Program-made: the position numbers and the translations under genes
In this document: positions 26,689 to 35,657 of the stretch, piece by piece
Layout of the letters: each line of letters begins with the position of its first letter
How positions within the stretch are numbered: the stretch's first letter is position 1
Notes under the pieces: generated by a model
Databases searched by the model: none
What the model saw: only the letters and a program-made list of their open reading frames with translations
Told to the model about the DNA's origin: nothing
NCBI RefSeq assembly: GCF_001905905.1
Contig: NZ_LIVT01000004.1
Location: 255,970 to 319,969, forward strand
Direction: 5' to 3'
DNA from: Streptomyces sp. CB02366
Lineage (GTDB): Bacteria > Actinomycetota > Actinomycetes > Streptomycetales > Streptomycetaceae
DNA length: 64,000 bases

Positions 26689-28404
26689 TCATCCCTGACT
26701 GTTGTTCTCGTGGTGAGGGGCACGGTCGGCGCCGGGGTGCGCCAGGGACCGCTCGATGGCTGCGTGCAGGACCTCGCGGTCGTCGAAGGCCCGGATCACG
26801 CCGTGGACGTCCTGGCCCTGCTCGTGGCCCTTGCCCGCCACCAGGACGGTGTCACCGGGCTCGGCGCGGGCGACGGCGGCGGCGATCGCGGCGGCCCGGT
26901 CGGCGTCGACCAGGACGTCGCCGCGCTCGTGGACGGGCACCTCGGCGGCGCCGGAGAGCATCGCGGAGAGGATCGCGAGGGGGTCCTCGGAGCGGGGGTT
27001 GTCGGAGGTCAGTACGGCGGTGTCGGCGAGGCGGGCCGCCGCGGCGCCCATCGGTCCGCGCTTGGTGGTGTCGCGGTCGCCGCCGCAGCCGAGGACGATG
27101 TGCACCTTGCCCTCGGTGACCTTGCGCAGGGAGCGCAGCACGGATTCGACGGCGTCGGTCTTGTGCGCGTAGTCGACGACGGCGAGGTAGGGCTGTCCGG
27201 CGTCCACCCGCTCCAGCCGGCCCGGGACGCCGGGGACGGCTGCGACGCCGTCCGCGGCGGTCTGCGGGTCGACGCCCGCGACGGCCAGCGTGACGATCGC
27301 GGCGAGGGTGTTGGCGACGTTGAACGGGCCGGGCAGCGGGGCCCGGGCGGCGATCCGCTCGCCCCGGGGGCCGACGGCGGTGAAGGTGCTGTCCTGGGGC
27401 CCGACCTCGACGTCCTCGGCGTGCCAGTCGGCGTCCGGGTGGCCCTCGGCGGAGAAGGTGGTGACGGGGACGCCGGACTCGGCGATGAGCCTGCGTCCGT
27501 ACTCGTCGTCGAAGTTGACGACACCGCGGTGGCTGCGCTCGGGGGTGAACAGCTGGGCCTTGGCCTGGAAGTAGTCCTCCATGCCGGAGTGGAACTCCAT
27601 GTGCTCCGGGCTGAGGTTGTTGAAGACGGCGACGTCGAAGACGCAGCCGTCGACCCGGCCGAGCACCAGGGCGTGGCTGGAGACCTCCATGGCGACGGCC
27701 TCGACGCCCCGTTCGCGCATGACGGCGAAGAGGGCCTGGAGGTCGGTGGCTTCGGGGGTGGTGCGCTCGGACTTGATGCGCTCGTCGCCGATCCGCATCT
27801 CGACGGTGCCGATCAGCCCGGTGGGGCGTCCGGCGGCGCGCAGTCCGCCCTCGACGAGGTACGCGGTGGTGGTCTTGCCGGAGGTTCCGGTGATGCCGAT
27901 CTGGAGGAGGCCGATGCCGGGCCGTCCGTAGATGTCGGCGGCCAGCTCGCCCATCACGGCGCGCGGGTCCTCGGTGACCAGGACCGGCAGGCCGGTGGCG
28001 GCGGCGCGTTCGGCGCCGGTGGGATCGGTGAGGACGGCGACGGCGCCGAGGCCCGCGGCCTGGGCCGCGAAGTCGGCGCCGTGGAGACGCGCGCCGGGCA
28101 GGGCCGCGTACACGTCGCCCGGACGCACGGCGCGCGAGTCGTGCGTGATGCCGGTGACGTCGCCGTCCCCGGCCGCTTCGACGCCGAGCCGTCCGGCCAG
28201 CTCGCCGAGGGGGGTGGGCCGGAGCCGGTCCGGTCGGGGCGCTCCCGGGTAGGTCACAGGCGCGTCCTTCTGAGAGGTTTGGGACTGATCAGCGTGGGGC
28301 ACGGCGGTGAGCGTACCGGGCCGGTGCGGGCTCTCGCGAAGCGAGGCTCCCCGGTTCCGGTGGTTCGCGTTCCGGTTCCCGGGGTCGGGGGTGATGGTTG
28401 TCAC
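26689..28404 (-). CDS. murE: UDP-MurNAc-dipeptide:diaminopimelate ligase MurE
   Basis: A 571-residue Mur ligase that adds diaminopimelate, which in Streptomyces is the LL isomer. The ATP loop is TGTSGKTTT (172-180), the carbamylated-lysine region includes FNNLSPEHMEFH, and the diaminopimelate-selecting motif DNPR is in TSDNPRSEDP. Compared with usual lengths it has about 50 extra Asn/Arg/Pro-rich N-terminal residues; GTG 28404 has an AAGGGA site, but GTG at codon 50 (VTYPGAPRP) could also be used. It is 39 bp after ftsI. Confidence 0.95.
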   Translation of the reverse strand: MTTITPDPGNRNANHRNRGASLRESPHRPGTLTAVPHADQSQTSQKDAPVTYPGAPRPDRLRPTPLGELAGRLGVEAAGDGDVTGITHDSRAVRPGDVYAALPGARLHGADFAAQAAGLGAVAVLTDPTGAERAAATGLPVLVTEDPRAVMGELAADIYGRPGIGLLQIGITGTSGKTTTAYLVEGGLRAAGRPTGLIGTVEMRIGDERIKSERTTPEATDLQALFAVMRERGVEAVAMEVSSHALVLGRVDGCVFDVAVFNNLSPEHMEFHSGMEDYFQAKAQLFTPERSHRGVVNFDDEYGRRLIAESGVPVTTFSAEGHPDADWHAEDVEVGPQDSTFTAVGPRGERIAARAPLPGPFNVANTLAAIVTLAVAGVDPQTAADGVAAVPGVPGRLERVDAGQPYLAVVDYAHKTDAVESVLRSLRKVTEGKVHIVLGCGGDRDTTKRGPMGAAAARLADTAVLTSDNPRSEDPLAILSAMLSGAAEVPVHERGDVLVDADRAAAIAAAVARAEPGDTVLVAGKGHEQGQDVHGVIRAFDDREVLHAAIERSLAHPGADRAPHHENNSQG

Positions 28405-28443
28405 TGAGGGTTCCCTTGGGGGAGATGCTCGCGCATCCCCCGT

Positions 28444-30420
28444 TCACTCGCCGGGTTCGAAGGACACCGGCAGCCGGGGCGGCTTGCTGCCGGACGGGGG
28501 GATCTGGAGCGACTTGAGCGCGAACTCCATGACCTGCTTGTAGATCGGGCCGCAGATCTGGCCGCCGAAGTAGCTCCCCCTGGTGGGGTTCTGGATCGCG
28601 CAGTAGACGGTGATCCGCGGGTCGTCGGCGGGGGCGAAACCGGCGAAGGAGGCGGTGTAGCCCTTGTAGACGCCGCGGTCGGGATCGACCCGGTTGGCCG
28701 TACCGGTCTTGCCCGCGACCCGGTAGCCGGGGATGGCGGCCTTGGTTCCGGTCCCCTCCCGGTCGTCGACGACGGACTCCAGCATGGCCGCCAGGGTCTT
28801 GGCGGTCTTCTCGCTGACCACCCGGGTCTCCTCGGGGGCTTCGGCAGGGGTGAAGCGCCCGTCGGCGCCCTTGGCGCCGCGGACGAGGGTGGGGGCGACC
28901 CGTACGCCTCCGTTGGCGACCGTGGAGTAGACCGAGGCGGCCTGGACGGCGTTGATGGAGAGGCCCTGGCCGAAGGGGATCGTGTACTGCTGCGAGGTCG
29001 ACCAGTCCTTGGGGTGGGCCAGCAGGCCGGGCGACTCGCCGGGGTAGCCGAGCCCGGTCTTCCGGCCGAGGCCGAACTTGCGCAGGTAGTCGTAGAGGAC
29101 CTTGTTCGACTCCGCCTGGGTCTTGCCGAGCTGACCGGTCGCCAGGATGGTGCCGATGTTGCTGGACTTGGCGAGCACCCCGTTGAGCGTGAGGTACCAG
29201 GTGGGGTGGTCGACGTCGTCCTTGAAGAGGCGGTCGCCCCGGTGCAGCCGGTTGGGGACGGTCACGTGGGTGCCGGGGGTCGCGGCCCCCTCCTCCAGCA
29301 CGGCGGCGATCGACATGACCTTGCTGGTGGAGCCGGGCTCGTACACGTCCTGGAGGGCCGCGTTGCCGAGCGAGGCGGAGGTGGCCTGCGAGAGGTCGTT
29401 GGGGTCGTAGCCGGGTGCGTTGGCCATGGCCAGCAGCTCGCCGGTCCTCGTGTTCTGGACGATGACGTAGCCGCGGTCGGCCTTGGACTTCTCGACCTGG
29501 TCGCTGATGGCCTTCTGGGCGGCCCACTGGATGTCGCGGTCGATGGTCAGCTCGATGTCGGAGCCGGGGACGGCCGGGATCTCGCTGCTGCCCGCGGTGG
29601 GGACCCGGCGGCCGCCGGCCTGGGCGTAGCGGATCTTGCCGTCCTCGCCCGCGAGTTCCTTGTCCAGCTGGGATTCGAGTCCGCCGCCGCCCTTGCCGTC
29701 GGCGCTGACGAATCCCAGTATCCCGGCGGCGAGGCCCCCGTTGGGGTAGACGCGCTTGGTGGTCGGCTCCTGGAGGACGCCGGCCAGGACGTTGGCTCCC
29801 GGGCCGCCCTTGAGCTTGTCCTCGGACGCCTTCTCGGCGAAGACGGCCTTGAGGTCCTTGATCTGCTTCCAGACCTGGGGGGTCTGCCGGTAGGCGAGGA
29901 CGGTGTAGCGGCTCTTGGCCGAGAGCTGTTCGGTCAGCTTCCCGACGTCCTTGCCGAGGATCGGGGCGAGCAGGGCGGCGGCCTGCTGCGGGGCGTCGGG
30001 CGCCTTGCTCTCCTCGGGCGTGAAGAGCTTGGGGTCGGCCGTGATGTTGTGCGCGTCGACGCTGGTGGCGAGGGCGACGCCCTTGCGGTCGGTGATCTCG
30101 CCCCGCTCGGCGGCGACCGTGTACTCCAGGTAGCGGTTCTTCTCGGCCTTGGCCGCGTACGCGTGGGCGTCGACGGCCTGGACCTGGAGAAGCCGCGCCA
30201 CGAAGGCGAGCATGACCAGCGTCAGCCCGAGGCCGACGAGCCGCAGCCGGGGGCGCGGGCTGCCCAGCCGCAGGGAACGCGGCGCCTTCCCGCGCCGGGT
30301 GGCGCCGCCCGCCGGGGGCCGGGGGCGGCGGGTCTGCGGGCGCGCGCCGGAGCGGCCGGCCGAGCTGCGGGGGCGGGCCGGGCCGGGTACACGGCGGGGC
30401 GGCGGGTCCTTGGGCGGCAC
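28444..30420 (-). CDS. ftsI: Division-specific transpeptidase FtsI (class B PBP)
   Basis: A 658-residue class B penicillin-binding protein that crosslinks septal peptidoglycan as the partner of FtsW. A basic Pro/Arg-rich cytoplasmic region (1-58) precedes one membrane anchor (60-80) and the pedestal domain. The transpeptidase motifs are S364-T-S-K367, S419-S-N421 and K571-T-G573. The GTG start is four bases after the ftsL stop. The SxxK context EPGSTSKVM is typical of FtsI. Confidence 0.97.
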   Translation of the reverse strand: MPPKDPPPRRVPGPARPRSSAGRSGARPQTRRPRPPAGGATRRGKAPRSLRLGSPRPRLRLVGLGLTLVMLAFVARLLQVQAVDAHAYAAKAEKNRYLEYTVAAERGEITDRKGVALATSVDAHNITADPKLFTPEESKAPDAPQQAAALLAPILGKDVGKLTEQLSAKSRYTVLAYRQTPQVWKQIKDLKAVFAEKASEDKLKGGPGANVLAGVLQEPTTKRVYPNGGLAAGILGFVSADGKGGGGLESQLDKELAGEDGKIRYAQAGGRRVPTAGSSEIPAVPGSDIELTIDRDIQWAAQKAISDQVEKSKADRGYVIVQNTRTGELLAMANAPGYDPNDLSQATSASLGNAALQDVYEPGSTSKVMSIAAVLEEGAATPGTHVTVPNRLHRGDRLFKDDVDHPTWYLTLNGVLAKSSNIGTILATGQLGKTQAESNKVLYDYLRKFGLGRKTGLGYPGESPGLLAHPKDWSTSQQYTIPFGQGLSINAVQAASVYSTVANGGVRVAPTLVRGAKGADGRFTPAEAPEETRVVSEKTAKTLAAMLESVVDDREGTGTKAAIPGYRVAGKTGTANRVDPDRGVYKGYTASFAGFAPADDPRITVYCAIQNPTRGSYFGGQICGPIYKQVMEFALKSLQIPPSGSKPPRLPVSFEPGE

Positions 30421-30424
30421 TGCG

Positions 30425-30979
30425 TCACCTGCCGGGGCTCGTCGGGGTCGGGCTGTTCTCCGCCGAGGGGGCGGCTGCGGGGCCGGGCGCCGGTGCGGAG
30501 CCGGAGGACCCGGCGGACGCGCCGGCGGCCGAGGGGGCGGGGGTCGCGTCGGGGGCCGCGGTGGCGTCGGCCGAAGCGCTGGGGCTCGGGGTGGGGCTCG
30601 GCGGCGGGGCGGTGGCCCTGGCGGGCTTGCCCCGGACCGTGCCGTCGGGGTTCAGGAAGGCGGGGCTGCCGCCGGGGACCATGCCCAGCTCCCGGGCGCG
30701 GCGTTCCAGGGCGTCGGGCTGGGAGCGGCTGTCGACGTCGCGTTGGAGGGCCTGCTGCTCGTCGGTCAGCTCGGTGGTGTTCCGCTTGAGTTCGCTCAGC
30801 CGGAACGAGCCCTCGTTGAGGGCGGAGTTCAGCAGGAGCAGGGTGATGAGGCCGCCGCCCAGGAGCAGGACGACCAGGAGGACGAAGGGGGTGCGGGCGG
30901 CGGTGCTGGGCCCCGGGGACGGCATCAGCCGGGCGAGCCGGGCGGCTCGCCCCTTCAGCGGCGCGGTGGGCCTGCTCAC
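30425..30979 (-). CDS. ftsL: Cell division protein FtsL
   Basis: A 184-residue bitopic protein, identified mostly by position and shape. It has a basic N terminus, one membrane segment (about 31-52), a short extracytoplasmic leucine-zipper-like coiled coil (LSELKRNTTELTDEQQALQR) and the LERRARELGM block. Residues 115-184 are a Pro/Ala/Ser-rich tail of no clear fold. FtsL recruits and activates FtsI-FtsW with FtsQ. Its GTG start overlaps the stop of an 18-codon open frame that itself begins on the rsmH stop. Confidence 0.85.
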   Translation of the reverse strand: MSRPTAPLKGRAARLARLMPSPGPSTAARTPFVLLVVLLLGGGLITLLLLNSALNEGSFRLSELKRNTTELTDEQQALQRDVDSRSQPDALERRARELGMVPGGSPAFLNPDGTVRGKPARATAPPPSPTPSPSASADATAAPDATPAPSAAGASAGSSGSAPAPGPAAAPSAENSPTPTSPGR

Positions 30980-31028
30980 CGCACGCCCCCCGTGGCGCCG
31001 GCCGGGCAGCGGTGTCCGGGCCGGGAGC

Positions 31029-31994
31029 TCATCGCTCCTCCTCGCGGATGCGCTGGGCGCCGCGCAGCCGGGCGGGGGCGGCGCGCCGGTTCTCGGCGAT
31101 CTCCTCCTCGGTGGGCAGCTCGGCGCCCCGGGTGAGCTGCTTCAGGCGGGGCTGGTAGCGCTCGGGGACGACGGGCAGTCCGGGGGGCGCGGTGTTGGCG
31201 GAGCCGGCCGCGAAGACCTGCTTGACCAGCCGGTCCTCCAGCGAGTGGTACGAGAGCACGGCGATGCGCCCGCCGACGGCGAGGCTGTCGACGGCGGCGG
31301 GGACGGCCCGCTCCAGGACGCTCAACTCGCCGTTGACCTCGATGCGCAGGGCCTGGAAGGTCCGCTTGGCGGGGTTGCCGCCGGTGCGCTTGGCGGCCTG
31401 CGGCAGCGCGTCGCGGATCAGCTCGACGAGCCGGGCGCTGTTGCTGAAGGGCTCCTTCTCGCGCTCGCGCACGATGGCGGAGACGATCCGCTTGGCCTGC
31501 TTCTCCTCGCCGTACGCGCGCAGGATGCGGACCAGTTCGCCGGGCGGGTAGGTGTTGAGGACCTCGGCGGCGCCCATGCCGGTGGACTGGTCCATGCGCA
31601 TGTCGAGCGGAGCGTCCTGGGCGTAGGCGAACCCGCGGTCGGCCTCGTCCAGTTGCATGGAGGAGACGCCGAGGTCGAACAGCACGCCCTGGACCTTGGG
31701 GACGCCGAGCCGGTCGAGGACCTCGGGGAGCTCGTCGTAGACGGCGTGCACGAGGGTGGCCCGGTCGCCGTAGGGGGCGAGCCGTTCCCCGGAGAGGCGG
31801 AGCGCTTCCTTGTCGCGGTCCAGGGCGATCAGCCGGGCGGTGGGGAAGGCCGCGAGCAGGGCCTCGCTGTGGCCGCCGAGGCCGAGGGTGCAGTCGACGA
31901 CCACGGGCTCCGGGCGGGCGGGGTCCTGGAGGGCCGGGGCCAGCAGGTCCAGGCACCTCTGGAGCATCACCGGGACGTGTCGGGTCTGGCTCAA
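31029..31994 (-). CDS. rsmH: 16S rRNA (cytosine-1402 N4) methyltransferase RsmH (MraW)
   Basis: A 321-residue SAM-dependent methyltransferase that modifies C1402 of 16S rRNA. HVPVML starts the protein, VDCTLGLGGHSEALL is SAM motif I, FDLGVSSMQLD is the family signature and RTFQALRIEVNGEL the C-terminal block. A rare TTG codon (31994) is the start: it follows a GAGGG site and matches the family N terminus, while the open frame upstream lacks coding character. It is first in the dcw cluster; no mraZ precedes it. Confidence 0.93.
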   Translation of the reverse strand: MSQTRHVPVMLQRCLDLLAPALQDPARPEPVVVDCTLGLGGHSEALLAAFPTARLIALDRDKEALRLSGERLAPYGDRATLVHAVYDELPEVLDRLGVPKVQGVLFDLGVSSMQLDEADRGFAYAQDAPLDMRMDQSTGMGAAEVLNTYPPGELVRILRAYGEEKQAKRIVSAIVREREKEPFSNSARLVELIRDALPQAAKRTGGNPAKRTFQALRIEVNGELSVLERAVPAAVDSLAVGGRIAVLSYHSLEDRLVKQVFAAGSANTAPPGLPVVPERYQPRLKQLTRGAELPTEEEIAENRRAAPARLRGAQRIREEER

Positions 31995-32437
31995 TGCGCC
32001 CTCTTTAGGCTCTGTCCCGTTCGGCCGGCACGTACGTCCTGGTCCCCGCCCGCTCCGAAGGGGAGGCCCGCCGGCGCCGGGGAAGTGGCGTCGGCCGACC
32101 GGGAGCGGGAGAGGGCCGGGCCGCACGTACGCCGCACATCACGGGGGGAAAACGGAATACAACGGAATATGCAGGAGGTGCAGATGGTGCGAGTGGTGCG
32201 ATGGGCGTGCGTACGGAGGTGGATGGTGACTTCGCGTTACTTTAGTCCACCCTGCCATTCGATCGATGCGCGATCAACGAACCGCGCAGCGCGCCGCGCC
32301 ACCCGTACGGATGCGGCGACCTCACCCGGACGGGTGCGTCCGGAGGTCCTGTGGGTTACCTCACAACAAGCCGCGTCGACGTTCTTTGTCCGCTCTCACA
32401 GCCTCTCGCGCCAGGTGGGAAGGCTACCGTCGTAGCC
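31995..32437. other. Divergent intergenic region, rsmH / carbonic anhydrase
   Basis: These 443 bases hold the 5' ends of the dcw operon (leftward) and the carbonic anhydrase gene (rightward). No coding frame of good quality was seen, and no mraZ. An AT-richer patch at 32225-32280 (GTTACTTTAGTCC, then GATCGATGCGCGATCAACGA) is the most promoter-like part for the leftward operon, but no clean -35/-10 pair could be assigned. Confidence 0.5.
32425..32430 (+). promoter_or_regulatory. Candidate -10 box, carbonic anhydrase (leaderless)
   Basis: TACCGT ends seven bases before the ATG, and no ribosome-binding site is present. Transcription would start at or next to the start codon. Confidence 0.45.
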
Positions 32438-33001
32438 ATGTCGACTTCTGCTCACTCCCCTGCCGAGTCCGTGACGTCCCCCGCTCCGGCGGTCCGCGAG
32501 GGAGGCCAGGTCACCGACCGTCTCGTCGCGCTGAACTCCGCGTACGCGAAGGACTTCCGCGACCCGGGCATGGACGCCCGCCCCGTCCTCCAGGTCGCCG
32601 TGGTCGCCTGCATGGACGCCCGCCTCGACCTGCACGCCGCCCTCGGCCTCGAACTCGGCGACTGCCACACCATCCGCAACGCGGGCGGCGTGGTGACCGA
32701 GGACGTGATCCGCTCGCTGACCATCAGCCAGCGGGCGCTCGGCACCCGCAGCGTGGTCCTCATCCACCACACCAACTGCGGCCTGGAGTCCCTCACCGAG
32801 GAGTTCCGCAACGACCTGGAGCGCGAGGTGGGCCAGCGGCCGGCCTGGGCGGTGGAGGCGTACAAGGACGCCGACCAGGACGTGCGCCAGTCGATGCAGC
32901 GGGTGCGGACCTCGCCCTTCCTGCTGCACACCGACGACGTGCGCGGATTCGTCTTCGACGTGACCACCGGTCTGCTGCGGGAGATCGACTCCGCTTCCTG
33001 A
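32438..33001 (+). CDS. Beta-class carbonic anhydrase
   Basis: A 187-residue cytosolic zinc enzyme interconverting CO2 and bicarbonate. The zinc ligands are C58, H111 and C114 (CMDAR and HHTNC motifs), and the Asp60-Arg62 dyad that gates the active site is present. The protein is short for the class, as in the actinobacterial subgroup. ATG 32438 is chosen because the enzyme domain starts about 25 residues later and a -10-like TACCGT lies just upstream. It is divergent from the dcw cluster. Confidence 0.92.
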   Translation: MSTSAHSPAESVTSPAPAVREGGQVTDRLVALNSAYAKDFRDPGMDARPVLQVAVVACMDARLDLHAALGLELGDCHTIRNAGGVVTEDVIRSLTISQRALGTRSVVLIHHTNCGLESLTEEFRNDLEREVGQRPAWAVEAYKDADQDVRQSMQRVRTSPFLLHTDDVRGFVFDVTTGLLREIDSAS

Positions 33002-33252
33002 ACGGGCCCCTCGCGCGTCCCGGCCCTCACCCGCGCCCCACACGTGCGTCGCCCTGCCCCGGGGCGTCGGAATCGTGACAGACGCCGTCTTTTCACCCCC
33101 ACTTGTCCGCAGGCGAGTGACACGAAGCGGTAACGCCAACAAGAATGCGGGGGTGGCGCTCCCCGGGCCTTCCGGCGGAGTGTCCGTTTCTTCGGGGCGG
33201 GCCGCGCGGGTACGCGCGGCGGCCCCTGCGCACAAGGGCCGAGGAGGGCCGG

Positions 33253-34286
<1,034 letters not shown>

Positions 34287-34290
<4 letters not shown>

Positions 34291-35657
34291 TGGCGGCCGG
34301 CGAGCCCGGCGCCGTGGAGGGCGGCGACCGGAAGGGCGGCCTCCGCACGGCCCTGGGCGGGCTGACCACCCGGGGGCGCTCGTTCCTGGCCGCCGGTCTG
34401 GCCGCCGGCGCCTGCGCGTACGTCCTGGGCCAGAGCGATCTGCTGCGGGTCGGGCTGCTGCTCGCCGTGCTGCCCCTGGTCTGTGTGACCGTGCTCCACC
34501 GCACCCGCTGCCGGGTCACGGGAACCCGGCGGCTCTCCCCCTCCCGGGTGCCTGCGGGCGCGGAGGCCCGGGTGCACCTGCGGATGGAGAACGTCTCCCG
34601 GCTGCCCACCGGGCTGCTGATGCTCCAGGACCGGGTGCCGTACGTGCTGGGTCCGCGCCCGCGCTTCGTCCTGGACCGGGTGGAGGCGGGAGGCCGCCGC
34701 GAGGTGTCCTACCGGGTCCGCTCCGACCTGCGGGGCCGCTATCCGCTCGGTCCGTTGCAGCTGCGGCTCGGCGACCCGTTCGGGATGTGCGAGCTGACCC
34801 GCTCCTTCAGCGCGTACGACACCCTCGTCGTCATCCCGCGCACGGTGCCGCTGCCCGCGCTGCGGCTGGCGGGCGAGGCCTCCGGGTACGGCGACGGACG
34901 CCAGCGTTCGCTCGCGCTCGCCGGTGAGGACGACATCATTCCGCGCGGCTACCGGCACGGCGACGACCTGCGCCGGGTCCACTGGCGCTCCACCGCACGC
35001 CACGGGGAGCTGATGGTGCGCCGTGAGGAGCAGCCGCAGCGGGCCAGATGCACGGTCCTGCTGGACACCCGGCAGATCGGCTACCGGGGCGCCGGGCCGG
35101 ACTCGGCGTTCGAGTGGGCGGTCTCGGGGGCGGCTTCCGCCCTGGTGCACATGCTGGAGCGCGGCTTCGCCGTCCGGTTGCTCACCGACGACGGGAACGC
35201 GGTCCCCGGCGAGGGGACCGGTGGTTTCGCGGGTTCCACCCAGGAGTCGGCGGACTCGGCGGGGCTGATGCTCGACACGCTCGCGGTGGTCGGCCATTCC
35301 GACGGCGGGGGCCTCTCCCGCGCCCACGACGTGCTGCGCGGCGGCGACGAGGGGCTGCTCATCGCCTTCTTCGGCGATCTGGACGAGGAGCAGGCCGCGG
35401 TGGCGGCCCGGATGCGGCAGCGCGCCGGTGCGGGGGTGGCCTTCGTGCTGGACAGCGCCGTCTGGGCCGGTGAGGCGGGCGCGGCGGGGCGGGCCGAGGA
35501 GCGGCTGCGGCGGCTGCGCGAGTCCGGTTGGACCGCGGTGCCGGTGGAGCCGGACGACGAACTGCTCGACGTGTGGCAGGCGGCGGGCGGGATGCGCCCG
35601 GACACGCCGAGCGCCCCGAGCGGCGGCGCGACGGGATTCACGGGGGGACGGTCATGA
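34287..35657 (+). CDS. DUF58 protein, MoxR partner
   Basis: A 456-residue protein with two N-terminal membrane segments (about 33-52 and 56-74) and a cytoplasmic DUF58 domain. The DUF58 signature is seen in EDDIIPRGYRHGDDLRRVHWRSTARHGELMVR (residues 214-245); a VWA-like fold follows (TVLLDTRQIG). These proteins are substrates or adaptors of MoxR ATPases. Four-base overlaps with both neighbours show a coupled three-gene operon. The cellular role is unknown. Confidence 0.92.
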
